This document shows, one piece after another, positions 44,081-51,985 of a stretch of DNA of 64,000 nt. Position 1 is the first letter of the stretch, and the number at the start of each line of letters is the position of its first letter. Under the pieces are notes generated by a model that was given only the letters and a program-made list of their open reading frames with translations, was not told the origin of the DNA and ran no database searches. A program made the translations under genes and the position numbers. Source of the DNA: DTPS01 sp049591295 (GTDB taxonomy: Bacteria > Acidobacteriota > UBA4820 > DSQY01); assembly GCA_049591295.1 (NCBI GenBank), contig JBAWEQ010000259.1:84523-148522 (forward strand), in the 5' to 3' direction.

Positions 44081-44115
44081 AAACCGCCGGCCGGCCCGGG
44101 ACCGGCCGGTGGTTT
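44081..44115 (+). terminator. intrinsic terminator of the tolC-macAB operon
   Basis: 14 bp stem (AAACCGCCGGCCGG with its partner, one G-T wobble), 7 base loop, ending in GGTTTGTTG. The A-tract arm makes it usable in both directions. Confidence 0.75.
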
Positions 44116-44204
44116 GTTGCGCCGTTCGCTTCCATTGGATTATGGTGGGATTTCCAGCCAGGTGGAACGGGGGGCTGGTACCAGGTCCAAGAAGGAGGAC
44201 GTGC

Positions 44205-45722
44205 TTGTCCGATGTCCTGATCGTGGACGATGACGACCTGATCGCCAGGATGTTCTCGGACTGGCTCAATGCGGCCGGGTTCCGCACGACCAGGGCCTCG
44301 ACCGGCACCGATGCCCTCAACCTCGTGAGCCGGTCCCGGCCGGACCTGATCCTTCTGGACCTGAATCTTCCCGACATCGGCGGCTTGGCGGTGTGCCGAA
44401 TCCTCAAGGATCACGAGCGGACGCACCGCATCCCCGTGGTGGTGATCACCGCCTCGGACCGGCCGGAGGACAGGAGCCACGCCCTCGACCTGGGCGTGGA
44501 GGACTTCGTCAACAAACCGGTGAACCCCAAGGAGCTCTTGGCCCGCGTTCAGGCGCTCATCCGCAGCAGCGAGCTCAGCGACCGCCTCTTGCAGGCCTAC
44601 ACCCACATGGACGAACTGGGGGAGTTCGCGGACCAGTATGCTCACGAGATCGCGGCCGACCTGAAACCGGCGGAGGTGGCCTGGCACGTGGCCCGCCAGC
44701 TCCTGGGGGCACAGCCCGGGGACTCTCACCGCCCCGGCTTCGTCTGGGGCGGCGCCGCCTCCAAGGGAAGAGTCCGCGGCCTAGGCTTCTGGCACCTCGA
44801 CGGCACCATCGTCAGCAGTTCCACCGCGAGCTCCTGGCAGGAGGTCGACGGGGCCCTCTCCCCCTTCAGGACGGAGGAGGGGCAGTACCTGTCCAACGCC
44901 CCGGTCCCCGGGGGCCTCCGGAGCTTGCTCGGTGCCCCGCCCGAGTTTCCCCTGGCCAACTTCGCTGCCGTCCATGTCGGGAACGACCTGGTGCTGGCCG
45001 CCGATTACCGGCGGCAGGTGACTCCCTACGAGTTCCCCCTTCTGCGGAGCAGCCTCCGTTATTGGGCCGTGTTCCAGCGCCTCTGGCGCGAGATGCGGCG
45101 GACGGAGGGGGCCTTCGTGTTTCTCATGGAGGCCCTGGCCCTCGCCGCGGAGTTCCAGGACGACGGGGTGGCCAGCCACATCCGGCGGGTGAACGCCTAC
45201 GCCAAGAGCCTGGCTCACAGCGTGGGAAGCGATCCCAGGTTCATCCGGCGCATCGCCGTCTGCGCCCAGATGCACGACGTAGGCAAGATCACCATGCCCG
45301 CGTCCATCCTCCAGAAGCCCGGCCTCCTCTCCCCGAACGAGTGGGAGGTCATGAAACGCCACACGGTCAACGGGGCGCGCATCCTGCAGGGGCCGCCCGA
45401 ATTGGAAATGGCGGCCCGCATCGCGCGGTCCCACCACGAGAACTACGATGGAACCGGGTATCCCGATGGCACCGTGGGCGACGAGATTCCGCTGGAGGCG
45501 AGGATCGTCAAAGTCGTGGACATCTACGACGCCCTTCGCACGCGCCGCTCCTACAAGCCCAGCTATTCTCACGAGGCCGCCATCAAGGTCCTCCGCCTCG
45601 GGGACGACCGAGTGACCCCTTCGCACCTGGACCCCGTGCTCCTGGAGGCATTCCTGGACCGCCAGGCGCACTTCCAGGAGATCTACGAGAGGGAACCGGT
45701 GCACCCGGCGGCTGCCGGGTGA
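44205..45722 (+). CDS. response regulator with HD-GYP output (c-di-GMP phosphodiesterase)
   Basis: 505 aa. Receiver domain 1-125 with acidic pocket D8-D10 and phospho-acceptor D52 ('LILLDLNLPD'). A middle region (about 150-310) has a GAF-like alpha/beta pattern. The HD-GYP domain (about 315-490) has 'QMHDVGKI' (metal-binding HD) and 'HHENYDGTGYPDG' (GYP motif), both intact. It would hydrolyse cyclic di-GMP on phosphorylation. TTG 44205 is selected by AAGGAGG 6 bases upstream; the frame to 44109 runs through the terminator hairpin. No cognate kinase is adjacent. Confidence 0.9.
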   Translation: MSDVLIVDDDDLIARMFSDWLNAAGFRTTRASTGTDALNLVSRSRPDLILLDLNLPDIGGLAVCRILKDHERTHRIPVVVITASDRPEDRSHALDLGVEDFVNKPVNPKELLARVQALIRSSELSDRLLQAYTHMDELGEFADQYAHEIAADLKPAEVAWHVARQLLGAQPGDSHRPGFVWGGAASKGRVRGLGFWHLDGTIVSSSTASSWQEVDGALSPFRTEEGQYLSNAPVPGGLRSLLGAPPEFPLANFAAVHVGNDLVLAADYRRQVTPYEFPLLRSSLRYWAVFQRLWREMRRTEGAFVFLMEALALAAEFQDDGVASHIRRVNAYAKSLAHSVGSDPRFIRRIAVCAQMHDVGKITMPASILQKPGLLSPNEWEVMKRHTVNGARILQGPPELEMAARIARSHHENYDGTGYPDGTVGDEIPLEARIVKVVDIYDALRTRRSYKPSYSHEAAIKVLRLGDDRVTPSHLDPVLLEAFLDRQAHFQEIYEREPVHPAAAG

Positions 45723-45958
45723 GCGTCCGGCGCTGCCTGTCTCCGGCCGGCCCAAATTCCGCGATTGAAACGCGGGTGGCTTCGGCCAGGTCCCGGACAC
45801 ACGGGGGAAAGGCATTGTCTCTTGGACGGGGAGGGCCATGGGCTTCCTCCTCCGATTCGCAGGCCAAGCCTGCCGAATCGTCGTGTTGCCCTCCGGGGCC
45901 CCGCCCCACGGGCAAAGCCCGTTGGGCCCTACCCCACCCTTGGGGCCGGCCCCTCTGC

Positions 45959-45987
45959 TTGAGCTTTTTCCCGGTGGCCGATACAAT
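45959..45987 (+). promoter_or_regulatory. promoter of gltX
   Basis: TTGAGC (45959-45964), 17 bases, TACAAT (45982-45987); leader of about 15 bases. Upstream, 45850-45935 holds two GC-rich hairpins (GATTCG..CGAATC and GGGCC..CACGGGC/GCCCGTTG..GGCCC), otherwise nothing recognised. Confidence 0.7.
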
Positions 45988-46008
45988 GACCCGCCTCTGG
46001 AGCAGCCC

Positions 46009-47517
46009 ATGAACGGTGACCGCATACGCGTCCGCTTCGCCCCCTCCCCCACCGGGCACCTCCACCTGGGCAACGTGCGGACGGCCCTCTTCAATTGGCT
46101 CTACGCCAGGCGCCACGGCGGCACCTTCATCCTCCGACTGGAAGATACGGACGCGGCGCGCTCCACCCAGGAGAGCGTCCTCTCCGTGCTGGAAGACCTG
46201 CGCTGGATGGGGCTGGAGTGGGACGAAGGGCCCGAGGGGGGGGGGGAGTTCGGCCCCTACCGCCAGACCGAACGTTACGGCCTCTACACCGCCCACCTGA
46301 ACCGGCTCCTCGAGGCGGGGAAGGCCTATCCCTGCTTCTGCTCCCAGGAAGAGCTGGACCGGGGCCGTGCGGAGGCCCGGGCCGCCGGGCGAACCTACAT
46401 CTACCCGGGAACCTGCCGCCACCTCACTCCCGAGCAGAGGGAGGCCAGACGTGGCGAAGGGATACGGCCGGCGGTGCGACTCCACGTGAGACCCCAGACC
46501 GTGTCCTTCACCGACATGGTCAGGGGCCCCGTCTCCATCCACAGCCAGACCTTCGGCGACTGGATCCTCAGCCGGCCGGACGGATCGCCCACCTACAACT
46601 TCGCCGTGGTGATCGACGACGCGCTCATGGCCGTGACGCACGTCATCCGCGGCGAGGACCACCTCTCCAACACCCCCAAGCAGGTGGTGCTCTACGAGGC
46701 CCTGGGGCTCCCCATCCCGCGCTTCGCCCATCTTTCCATGATCCTGGGTCCGGACGGCGGCAAGCTCAGCAAGCGCCACGGGGACGTCTCCCTGGACGCC
46801 TTCCGCGCCAGGGGATACCTGCCCGAGGCCATGCTCAACGGGCTGGCCCTGCTGGGGTGGTCCGACTCGGAGGGGCAAGAGATTCTCACCCGCGAGGAGC
46901 TCGTTCAGCGATTCGACCTGGAGAGGATCAACAAGTCCGCGGCCGTCTTCGACGAGGGCAAGCTCAGGCACCTCAACGCCGCCCACCTCAAGGCCTACTC
47001 GGACGAGCAGGTGGAGGTCATGATCAGGCCCCACCTCGTCAAGGCCGGGCGTCTGCCCGATGGACCCCTCGCGCCCGAGGTTCAGAGCTGGGCCGTCTCC
47101 CTGGCCGGTCTCCTGCGCCAGCGCATCGACCTGCTCACGGAGGCGGTGCCCGCCAGCGATCCGGTCTTTCTTTTCGATCCGGCCACCATGGACGAGGCGG
47201 CCCGCGCCGGGCTGGCCGAGCCGGACGCCCTCAGAGTCATGGGAGCCTTCGCCGAGGAGGCCGGCCGGGTGGACCTCCGTGTTCCCGGTGCCTACCGCGA
47301 GCTCGTAATGGGCCTCAAGGAGCGGCTGAGAGTCAAGGGGAAGGCGCTCTTCCATCCCATTCGGCTGGGTGTCACGGCCGCCGACTCGGGGCCCGACCTG
47401 GAGCGGCTCGTGCCCATCCTGGCCTCCGGCAGCAGGCTGTCGCTCCCCGTGCCCGTCCTGGGCCCCGCCGAACGGACGCGGCGAGTGCTCGATCTCCTAC
47501 AATCCCACGCGGGGTAG
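46009..47517 (+). CDS. gltX: glutamyl-tRNA synthetase
   Basis: 502 aa class I synthetase charging tRNA-Glu (or also tRNA-Gln in species with GatCAB). HIGH-type motif 'FAPSPTGHLHLGNVRTALFN' (about 9-28), KMSKS-type motif 'GGKLSKRHGDVS' (about 249-260), and a helical anticodon-binding domain at the C-terminus. ATG 46009 is the family start and lies just after the promoter; the longer frame to 45838 is excluded by it. Confidence 0.97.
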   Translation: MNGDRIRVRFAPSPTGHLHLGNVRTALFNWLYARRHGGTFILRLEDTDAARSTQESVLSVLEDLRWMGLEWDEGPEGGGEFGPYRQTERYGLYTAHLNRLLEAGKAYPCFCSQEELDRGRAEARAAGRTYIYPGTCRHLTPEQREARRGEGIRPAVRLHVRPQTVSFTDMVRGPVSIHSQTFGDWILSRPDGSPTYNFAVVIDDALMAVTHVIRGEDHLSNTPKQVVLYEALGLPIPRFAHLSMILGPDGGKLSKRHGDVSLDAFRARGYLPEAMLNGLALLGWSDSEGQEILTREELVQRFDLERINKSAAVFDEGKLRHLNAAHLKAYSDEQVEVMIRPHLVKAGRLPDGPLAPEVQSWAVSLAGLLRQRIDLLTEAVPASDPVFLFDPATMDEAARAGLAEPDALRVMGAFAEEAGRVDLRVPGAYRELVMGLKERLRVKGKALFHPIRLGVTAADSGPDLERLVPILASGSRLSLPVPVLGPAERTRRVLDLLQSHAG

Positions 47518-47606
47518 TTGCCTTCCATCGGCGATCGGGGGAGAATGCGCGGAGTGCGCCGCGAGATCGTCTCTTCTTGTCCCGGCATCCCGAAGTCCCG
47601 CGGAGT

Positions 47607-48104
47607 TCAGAAGGCCCTTGGTTCGAGCGAATTCATTTCCTCGGACCGGAGGTCCCGCTCCATGTTGAGCGCGTCGCTGCCGTCGGAGTAATAGCGGGGA
47701 TACCGTCCCACCACCACGAACTCGTGCTTCTCGTAGAGCCGGATCGCCGCCACGTTGTCCGCGCGGACCTCCAGGTGAATCCACTCCGCCCCGTCCCGCC
47801 GGGCCTGGCGGAGCACGTGCAGGAGGAGGGACTCGCCCATCCCGAGTCCCCTGCGCTCCGGATGGACGGCGATGTTGACCAGGTGCGCGCGCTCATAGAT
47901 GACCCAGAGGAAGGCATACCCGGCCACCCTCCCGCCGTCGTCCGCCACGAAGGCCCTGCAGAAGGGATTCTGGCTGAACTCGAAGGCCAGCGCCTCGAAG
48001 GGCCACGGGGCTGGAAAGGTGGCGGCCTCGATGGCCGAGACGGCGGGCAGATCCTCCTCCCTCATGGGGCGGATCGTCGTCAGCTCATGGGCCTCCACTG
48101 CCAT
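47607..48104 (-). CDS. rimI: RimI-type N-alpha-acetyltransferase (GNAT)
   Basis: 165 aa GNAT fold. 'IRPMREEDLPAVSAIEAATF' at the N-terminus, then 'VNIAVHPERRGLGMGESLL' (acetyl-CoA loop R-R-G-L-G-M-G, about 82-88), 'LEVRADNVAAIRLYEKHEF' and 'YYSDGSDALNMERDL' at the end, all RimI hallmarks. It acetylates the N-terminus of ribosomal protein S18 or similar targets. Convergent with gltX. Confidence 0.9.
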   Translation of the reverse strand: MAVEAHELTTIRPMREEDLPAVSAIEAATFPAPWPFEALAFEFSQNPFCRAFVADDGGRVAGYAFLWVIYERAHLVNIAVHPERRGLGMGESLLLHVLRQARRDGAEWIHLEVRADNVAAIRLYEKHEFVVVGRYPRYYSDGSDALNMERDLRSEEMNSLEPRAF

Positions 48105-48236
48105 CGGACCCCTTTCCCCAGATAGGACCTCGCGCGCTTCTGCCGTTCTTCCCCTCGGGCGGGAGCCGGTCAGCCGGACCCTCCCTCAGCCGCGGCGTTC
48201 CGTGAGGACGGCTCCGTCTCATGGGCGGATACGCCC

Positions 48237-49127
48237 TCAGTCCAGCGGCTGGCCCGTCAGCCTCTCGTAGGCCTCGCGGTACTTGGCCGTGGTCTTGGCC
48301 ACCACCTCCGCGGGCAGAGAGGGCACCGGCGGCTCCTTGTTCCAGCGGATGGAGAGCAGGTAGTCCCGCACGAACTGCTTGTCGAAGGAGGGCTGAGGGC
48401 GGCCGGGCTCGTATAGGTCCACGGGCCAGAAACGGCTGGAGTCCGGAGTCAGCACCTCGTCGCAGAGGATGAGGTCTCCCTCGTGCAGCCCGAACTCGAA
48501 CTTCGTATCCGCGATGATGATGCCGCGCTGGCGGGCGTAGTCCGCGGCGAAGTTGTAGAGGGCTAGCGAGGTCTCCCGCACGCGGCGAGCGAGGGTTTCT
48601 CCCATCAGCGTGGCGGCCTGCACGAAGGAGATGTTTTCGTCGTGGCCGCTCTCTGCCTTCGTGGAGGGGGTGAAGAGGGGCTCGGGAAGGCGATCGCTCT
48701 CCCTGAGGCCAGCGGGTAGAGGGATACCGCACACCGAGCCGGTCCGCTGGTAGTCGCTCCAGCCCGAACCGCTGAGATAGCCGCGGACGATGCACTCCAC
48801 CGGCAACATCTGCGCCTTCTTGGCGATGGTGAACCGGCCCTCCAGGGATTCCTTGTGGGGACAGAGCGGCGAGGGCAGGTCCTCGGTCCTGGTGCTGACC
48901 AGGTGATTCTTCACGAGGTGCCGGGTCTTTTCGAACCAGAAGGCCGAAATCATGTTCAGGACCCGGCCCTTGTCCGGGATGCCGTTGGGCAACACGTGGT
49001 CGAAGGCGGAGAGGCGGTCCGTCACCACGATGAGCAGGTGCTCCCCGAGGTCGTACATGTCCCGTACCTTGCCGCGGGAGAGGAGCGGCACCTCCGCGAA
49101 GTCCGTCTGGGTTACCACCGGATGCAT
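48237..49127 (-). CDS. purC: SAICAR synthase, purine biosynthesis
   Basis: 296 aa. Condenses CAIR with aspartate using ATP. 'LLSRGKVRDMYDLG' (about 16-29), 'TDRLSAFDHVLPNGIPDKG', 'ECIVRGYLSGSGWSDY' (about 112-127), 'FTPSTKAESGHDENIS' and 'LCDEVLTPDSSRFW' are all typical. It is the long (about 300 aa, yeast-like) form. ATG 49127 follows AGGAGGAA, so the 13 upstream codons are excluded. Gap of 19 bp to the upstream metallopeptidase gene. Orphan from other pur genes here. Confidence 0.96.
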   Translation of the reverse strand: MHPVVTQTDFAEVPLLSRGKVRDMYDLGEHLLIVVTDRLSAFDHVLPNGIPDKGRVLNMISAFWFEKTRHLVKNHLVSTRTEDLPSPLCPHKESLEGRFTIAKKAQMLPVECIVRGYLSGSGWSDYQRTGSVCGIPLPAGLRESDRLPEPLFTPSTKAESGHDENISFVQAATLMGETLARRVRETSLALYNFAADYARQRGIIIADTKFEFGLHEGDLILCDEVLTPDSSRFWPVDLYEPGRPQPSFDKQFVRDYLLSIRWNKEPPVPSLPAEVVAKTTAKYREAYERLTGQPLD

Positions 49128-49146
49128 GGGTTCCTCCTGCACCTCA

Positions 49147-50358
49147 TCAATGAACCTTGGTTTCACTGGGATTCTGGCTCGCTGGTGTTGGCCCGCCCTT
49201 GTTCAGGGTGACCCGCTCCCCGCTGCGCGTGACCGAGAGCCCCGGAATCTTGTCCACCACCGAAACGAATTTCTGGGCATCCTTGTCCGTGTCCCAGGCC
49301 GTGTTCCACACAAAACCCTTTTCCCCTCCCGATCCCGCACCCACCACGTATCGGTCGCCGCGCCAGCCCTCCGAGGCGGCATTCGCCTGATCCTTGGCTA
49401 CTCCCCACTCCTCCAGGAGGATCTTGGTGTTGAACTCTCCCCACACGCCCTTCGACACCTGGTTCCACCCGGCCTTGCGCCAGGCGACCGGCAGTTCGGC
49501 CTCGACGGAGAGCGACGGATCGCTGCCGGCGAAATACCTGGAAGGGTGAAGCACCTGCTCCATGGACTGCGGGGGGTGGAGGTAGAGGTCATCCACGGCC
49601 TTGAAGCCGCCCCTCTCGTAAGCCGCCTGCACCAGCCGGTAACCCGCCAGGTAGGCGATGAGCAGGTTCTTCTGGAGGTAGGCCGGCACGCTCGCCCCCA
49701 TCAGTTCCTGGCCCAGCCCCATGGTGGTCATGAGGTCGGACATATTGCGCTGCTGGCCCGGGGTCACCTGCAGGATTTGATAGAGGTACCGGAGCATGAC
49801 CCACGTGGCGTCTCCCTCCACCACGCACCGGGCGGCGCTGGCCCGATCTTCGTTCTGCCGGTCCTCGAGGGGCAGGCTGAGCAGGTGGAAGTGCTGGTCG
49901 GTGAGCGCGTGGTCCAGCTCGTGGATCAGGAAGACGTCCGTAAGATGGAGATCAGGCAGCCCGAGCTGGGAGCCGAGCTCCCCGTCGTCCACCGGATTCC
50001 GGTTGACGTACAGCCTGCCCGTGTGCGGGTCGTACAGCCCAACCACCTGCTCGTCCAGCAGCACGTCCATCTGCTTCCGCAGGTTCATCTTGGGGGGTAT
50101 GAGCCCGAACACCTTGAGCGTCTCTTCCATGCGGGGCCATTCCTCGGCCGTGTACTCCCTGGTGATCTCCCCCTGGACCACGGCCCGCATGCCCGCATCG
50201 TCCACGTAAGCCACCTGCACGGGCGAGAGGAAGGTCAGCCCCCGGAGCGCCTCCACCTTTCTCTCCAGGACCGCGAGGTCCGGCTTGCCCTGGGCCCGAA
50301 CCCCCAGGGCCAAGACCAGCAGAATGAAGAATATGCAGGCGTTCCTCGCCTTCCTCAT
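49147..50358 (-). CDS. predicted exported zinc metallopeptidase-like protein (HExxH)
   Basis: 403 aa from ATG 50358, which begins a signal peptide ('MRKARNACIFFILLVLALG', cleavage near 22). 'VFLIHELDHALTDQHF' (about 142-157) holds an HExxH zinc motif (HELDH), and about 30 residues later 'CVVEGDATWVM' gives a candidate third ligand Glu, as in gluzincins. The rest is alpha-rich without known domains. Secreted or periplasmic; substrate unknown. Likely co-transcribed with purC, with no evident functional link. Confidence 0.75.
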   Translation of the reverse strand: MRKARNACIFFILLVLALGVRAQGKPDLAVLERKVEALRGLTFLSPVQVAYVDDAGMRAVVQGEITREYTAEEWPRMEETLKVFGLIPPKMNLRKQMDVLLDEQVVGLYDPHTGRLYVNRNPVDDGELGSQLGLPDLHLTDVFLIHELDHALTDQHFHLLSLPLEDRQNEDRASAARCVVEGDATWVMLRYLYQILQVTPGQQRNMSDLMTTMGLGQELMGASVPAYLQKNLLIAYLAGYRLVQAAYERGGFKAVDDLYLHPPQSMEQVLHPSRYFAGSDPSLSVEAELPVAWRKAGWNQVSKGVWGEFNTKILLEEWGVAKDQANAASEGWRGDRYVVGAGSGGEKGFVWNTAWDTDKDAQKFVSVVDKIPGLSVTRSGERVTLNKGGPTPASQNPSETKVH

Positions 50359-50417
50359 GAGGCGATTGTGCCATCGGGGGCAGGAGCGGTCAACCACAGG
50401 GAGCCGCCGGCCGTCCC

Positions 50418-50509
50418 TCGAATCCCTTGCCTTGTCCCCTCGAAGCGAAAAAGCCCCGGCATTCGCCGGGGCCTTCTTGACCTCTGGTGGACGGTAAGGG
50501 ATTCGAACC
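50418..50509. repeat. direct repeat copy 1: tRNA-Ala 3' end plus terminator, detached
   Basis: About 92 bp nearly identical to 50665-50754. On the minus strand it carries the 3' 25 bases of the tRNA (T-arm to CCA) and the following terminator hairpin (GCCCCGG/CCGGGGC with TTTTT), but no tRNA body: sequence upstream of the T-arm diverges at once. The left end has TCGAATCCCTT, an inverted echo of the T-arm at the right end. Confidence 0.8.
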
Positions 50510-50664
50510 TGCGCGGCCTAGAAGCCTCGCCGCTCGAGGGTCTCTCGGCTCCGTTCCAAGGCCGCCTACGGTTCCCGGGGCGGGGCCCTCCCTTGGCGGC
50601 GTAACTGCGGACGCTCCCTCTTCGGTCGCGTCCTCGTAACCGCCGCCAGCGGGTCTCCCGCCCT

Positions 50665-50729
50665 TCGAATCCCTTGCCTATCCCCTCGACGCAAAAGGCC
50701 CCGGCATTCGTCGGGGCCTTCTTGACCTC

Positions 50730-50754
<25 letters not shown>
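50665..50754. repeat. direct repeat copy 2, containing the true tRNA-Ala 3' end
   Basis: 90 bp partner of the copy at 50418, offset about 246 bp, differing by a few substitutions and two one-base indels. It includes the tRNA-Ala terminator on the minus strand (GGCCCCGACGAATGCCGGGGCC then TTTT, about 50694-50716) and runs into the tRNA T-arm. The 155 bp between copies has no gene I can support. Confidence 0.8.
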
Positions 50755-50805
<51 letters not shown>

Positions 50806-50918
50806 GAGCTTGTGAGTATAGAGGAAACGAGGGCGCAAGAAAAGACCGGAGGAGCCACTCGTGGCCGGCGGAGGCGCACAGCTTCCCCACCTGATGTATT
50901 GTTATCCAAGGAGGAGTC

Positions 50919-51473
50919 ATGCCGAACCGTGAAGATGCCTGGCGACTATTGTGCGAATGGACCCAGTCTGAGGCGCTGCGCCGGCACGCCCTCGGGGTCG
51001 AAACCGTCATGCGGGCTCTCGCCCGCCGCGCCGGCGAGGATGAAGAGCTTTGGGGCCTCACCGGGCTCCTGCACGATTTCGATTACGAGCGCTATCCCCA
51101 GGCGCCCGACCACCCCACGAAGGGCTCCGAGGTTCTCCGGGGCGAGGGTTACCCGGAGGTCATGATCCAGGCCATCCTGGGCCATGCCGATTACACTGGC
51201 GTGGCGAGGGTGACGCCCCTGGCCAAGGCGCTGTTTGCCTCGGACGAGTTGACGGGCTTCCTCTTCGCGTGCGCCTACGTTCAGCCCGATCGCCGCGTCG
51301 CGAGCGTCAAGCCCGAGAGCGCCAAGAAGAAGCTCAAAGACAAGTCCTTCGCCCGCGGGGTGAACCGGGACGACATCCGGAAGGGAGCGGAGGAGATGGG
51401 AGTGGACCTCCTTGAACACATCATCTTCGTGCGGGACGCCCTCGCCGAAAGCGCCGATCGGTTCGGGCTCTGA
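50919..51473 (+). CDS. HD-domain phosphohydrolase-like protein
   Basis: 184 aa, soluble. 'LRRHALGVETVMRALA' supplies the first His, 'GLLHDFDYERYP' (about 47-58) the HD pair, and 'ILGHADYTG' a further His, as in HDIG/YqeK-like proteins acting on nucleotides or phosphates. It lacks the GYP motif, so it is not a c-di-GMP HD-GYP enzyme. Strong Shine-Dalgarno AAGGAGGAG. 149 bp upstream of a receiver-protein gene. Confidence 0.85.
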   Translation: MPNREDAWRLLCEWTQSEALRRHALGVETVMRALARRAGEDEELWGLTGLLHDFDYERYPQAPDHPTKGSEVLRGEGYPEVMIQAILGHADYTGVARVTPLAKALFASDELTGFLFACAYVQPDRRVASVKPESAKKKLKDKSFARGVNRDDIRKGAEEMGVDLLEHIIFVRDALAESADRFGL

Positions 51474-51533
51474 GGGGAGGCAGGCCTTCCTCGCCCCCGC
51501 TCCACACCCGCGGCCACGCTTCCTTCAAGGACA

Positions 51534-51563
51534 TTGAAGCCGTGCGGCGCTCGCGCGTATACT
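51534..51563 (+). promoter_or_regulatory. promoter of the receiver/GTPase-kinase operon
   Basis: TTGAAG (51534-51539), 18 bases, TATACT (51558-51563), about 55 bases before the receiver gene start. Confidence 0.6.
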
Positions 51564-51621
51564 TTGGCGAAGGTATGTGCAGGGTGACAATTCGCGGTCG
51601 CAGGCGAGAGGAGCGTCAACG

Positions 51622-51969
51622 GTGAAGGTCCTGGTGGTAGACGACGACCGGCTGATCCGGAAGATGGCCCGGGCCGTCCTCGAGGAAGAGGGGCACGAAT
51701 GCCTCGAAGCGGGAACTCCGGCCGAAGCCCTTCGCCTGTTGCGGGAGGCCCGTCCCGACGTCTGCTTTCTGGACTTCATCCTGCCGGACATGGACGGCCT
51801 CAGCCTCCTGCGCGTGTACTCGGCGGAGGCCGCAGAGAGGCGGGCCCGGGTCTTTCTTCTCACCGGGAGCGAGAGCGATCACCTGCTGGAACAGGCGCGA
51901 AGCTCCGGAGCGGAGGGGATTCTGCGCAAGCCCTTCGATCCCGAAGTCCTGCTCGCCAAGCTGAAGTAG
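51622..51969 (+). CDS. stand-alone receiver protein paired with the GTPase-kinase
   Basis: 115 aa CheY-like receiver without output domain. Acidic D7-D9, phospho-acceptor D51 ('CFLDFILPDMDG'), switch Thr in 'FLLTGSE', Lys in 'ILRKPFDPE'. GTG 51622 follows GAGAGGAG. The histidine-kinase gene starts 16 bp downstream, so the two very likely form a phosphorelay pair. Confidence 0.88.
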   Translation: MKVLVVDDDRLIRKMARAVLEEEGHECLEAGTPAEALRLLREARPDVCFLDFILPDMDGLSLLRVYSAEAAERRARVFLLTGSESDHLLEQARSSGAEGILRKPFDPEVLLAKLK

Positions 51970-51985
51970 TCGAGGGGGGACACCG

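Noticed and set aside
45850..45935. Hairpins upstream of gltX as a T-box riboswitch
   Set aside because: No T-box sequence or specifier loop, and the promoter lies downstream of them.
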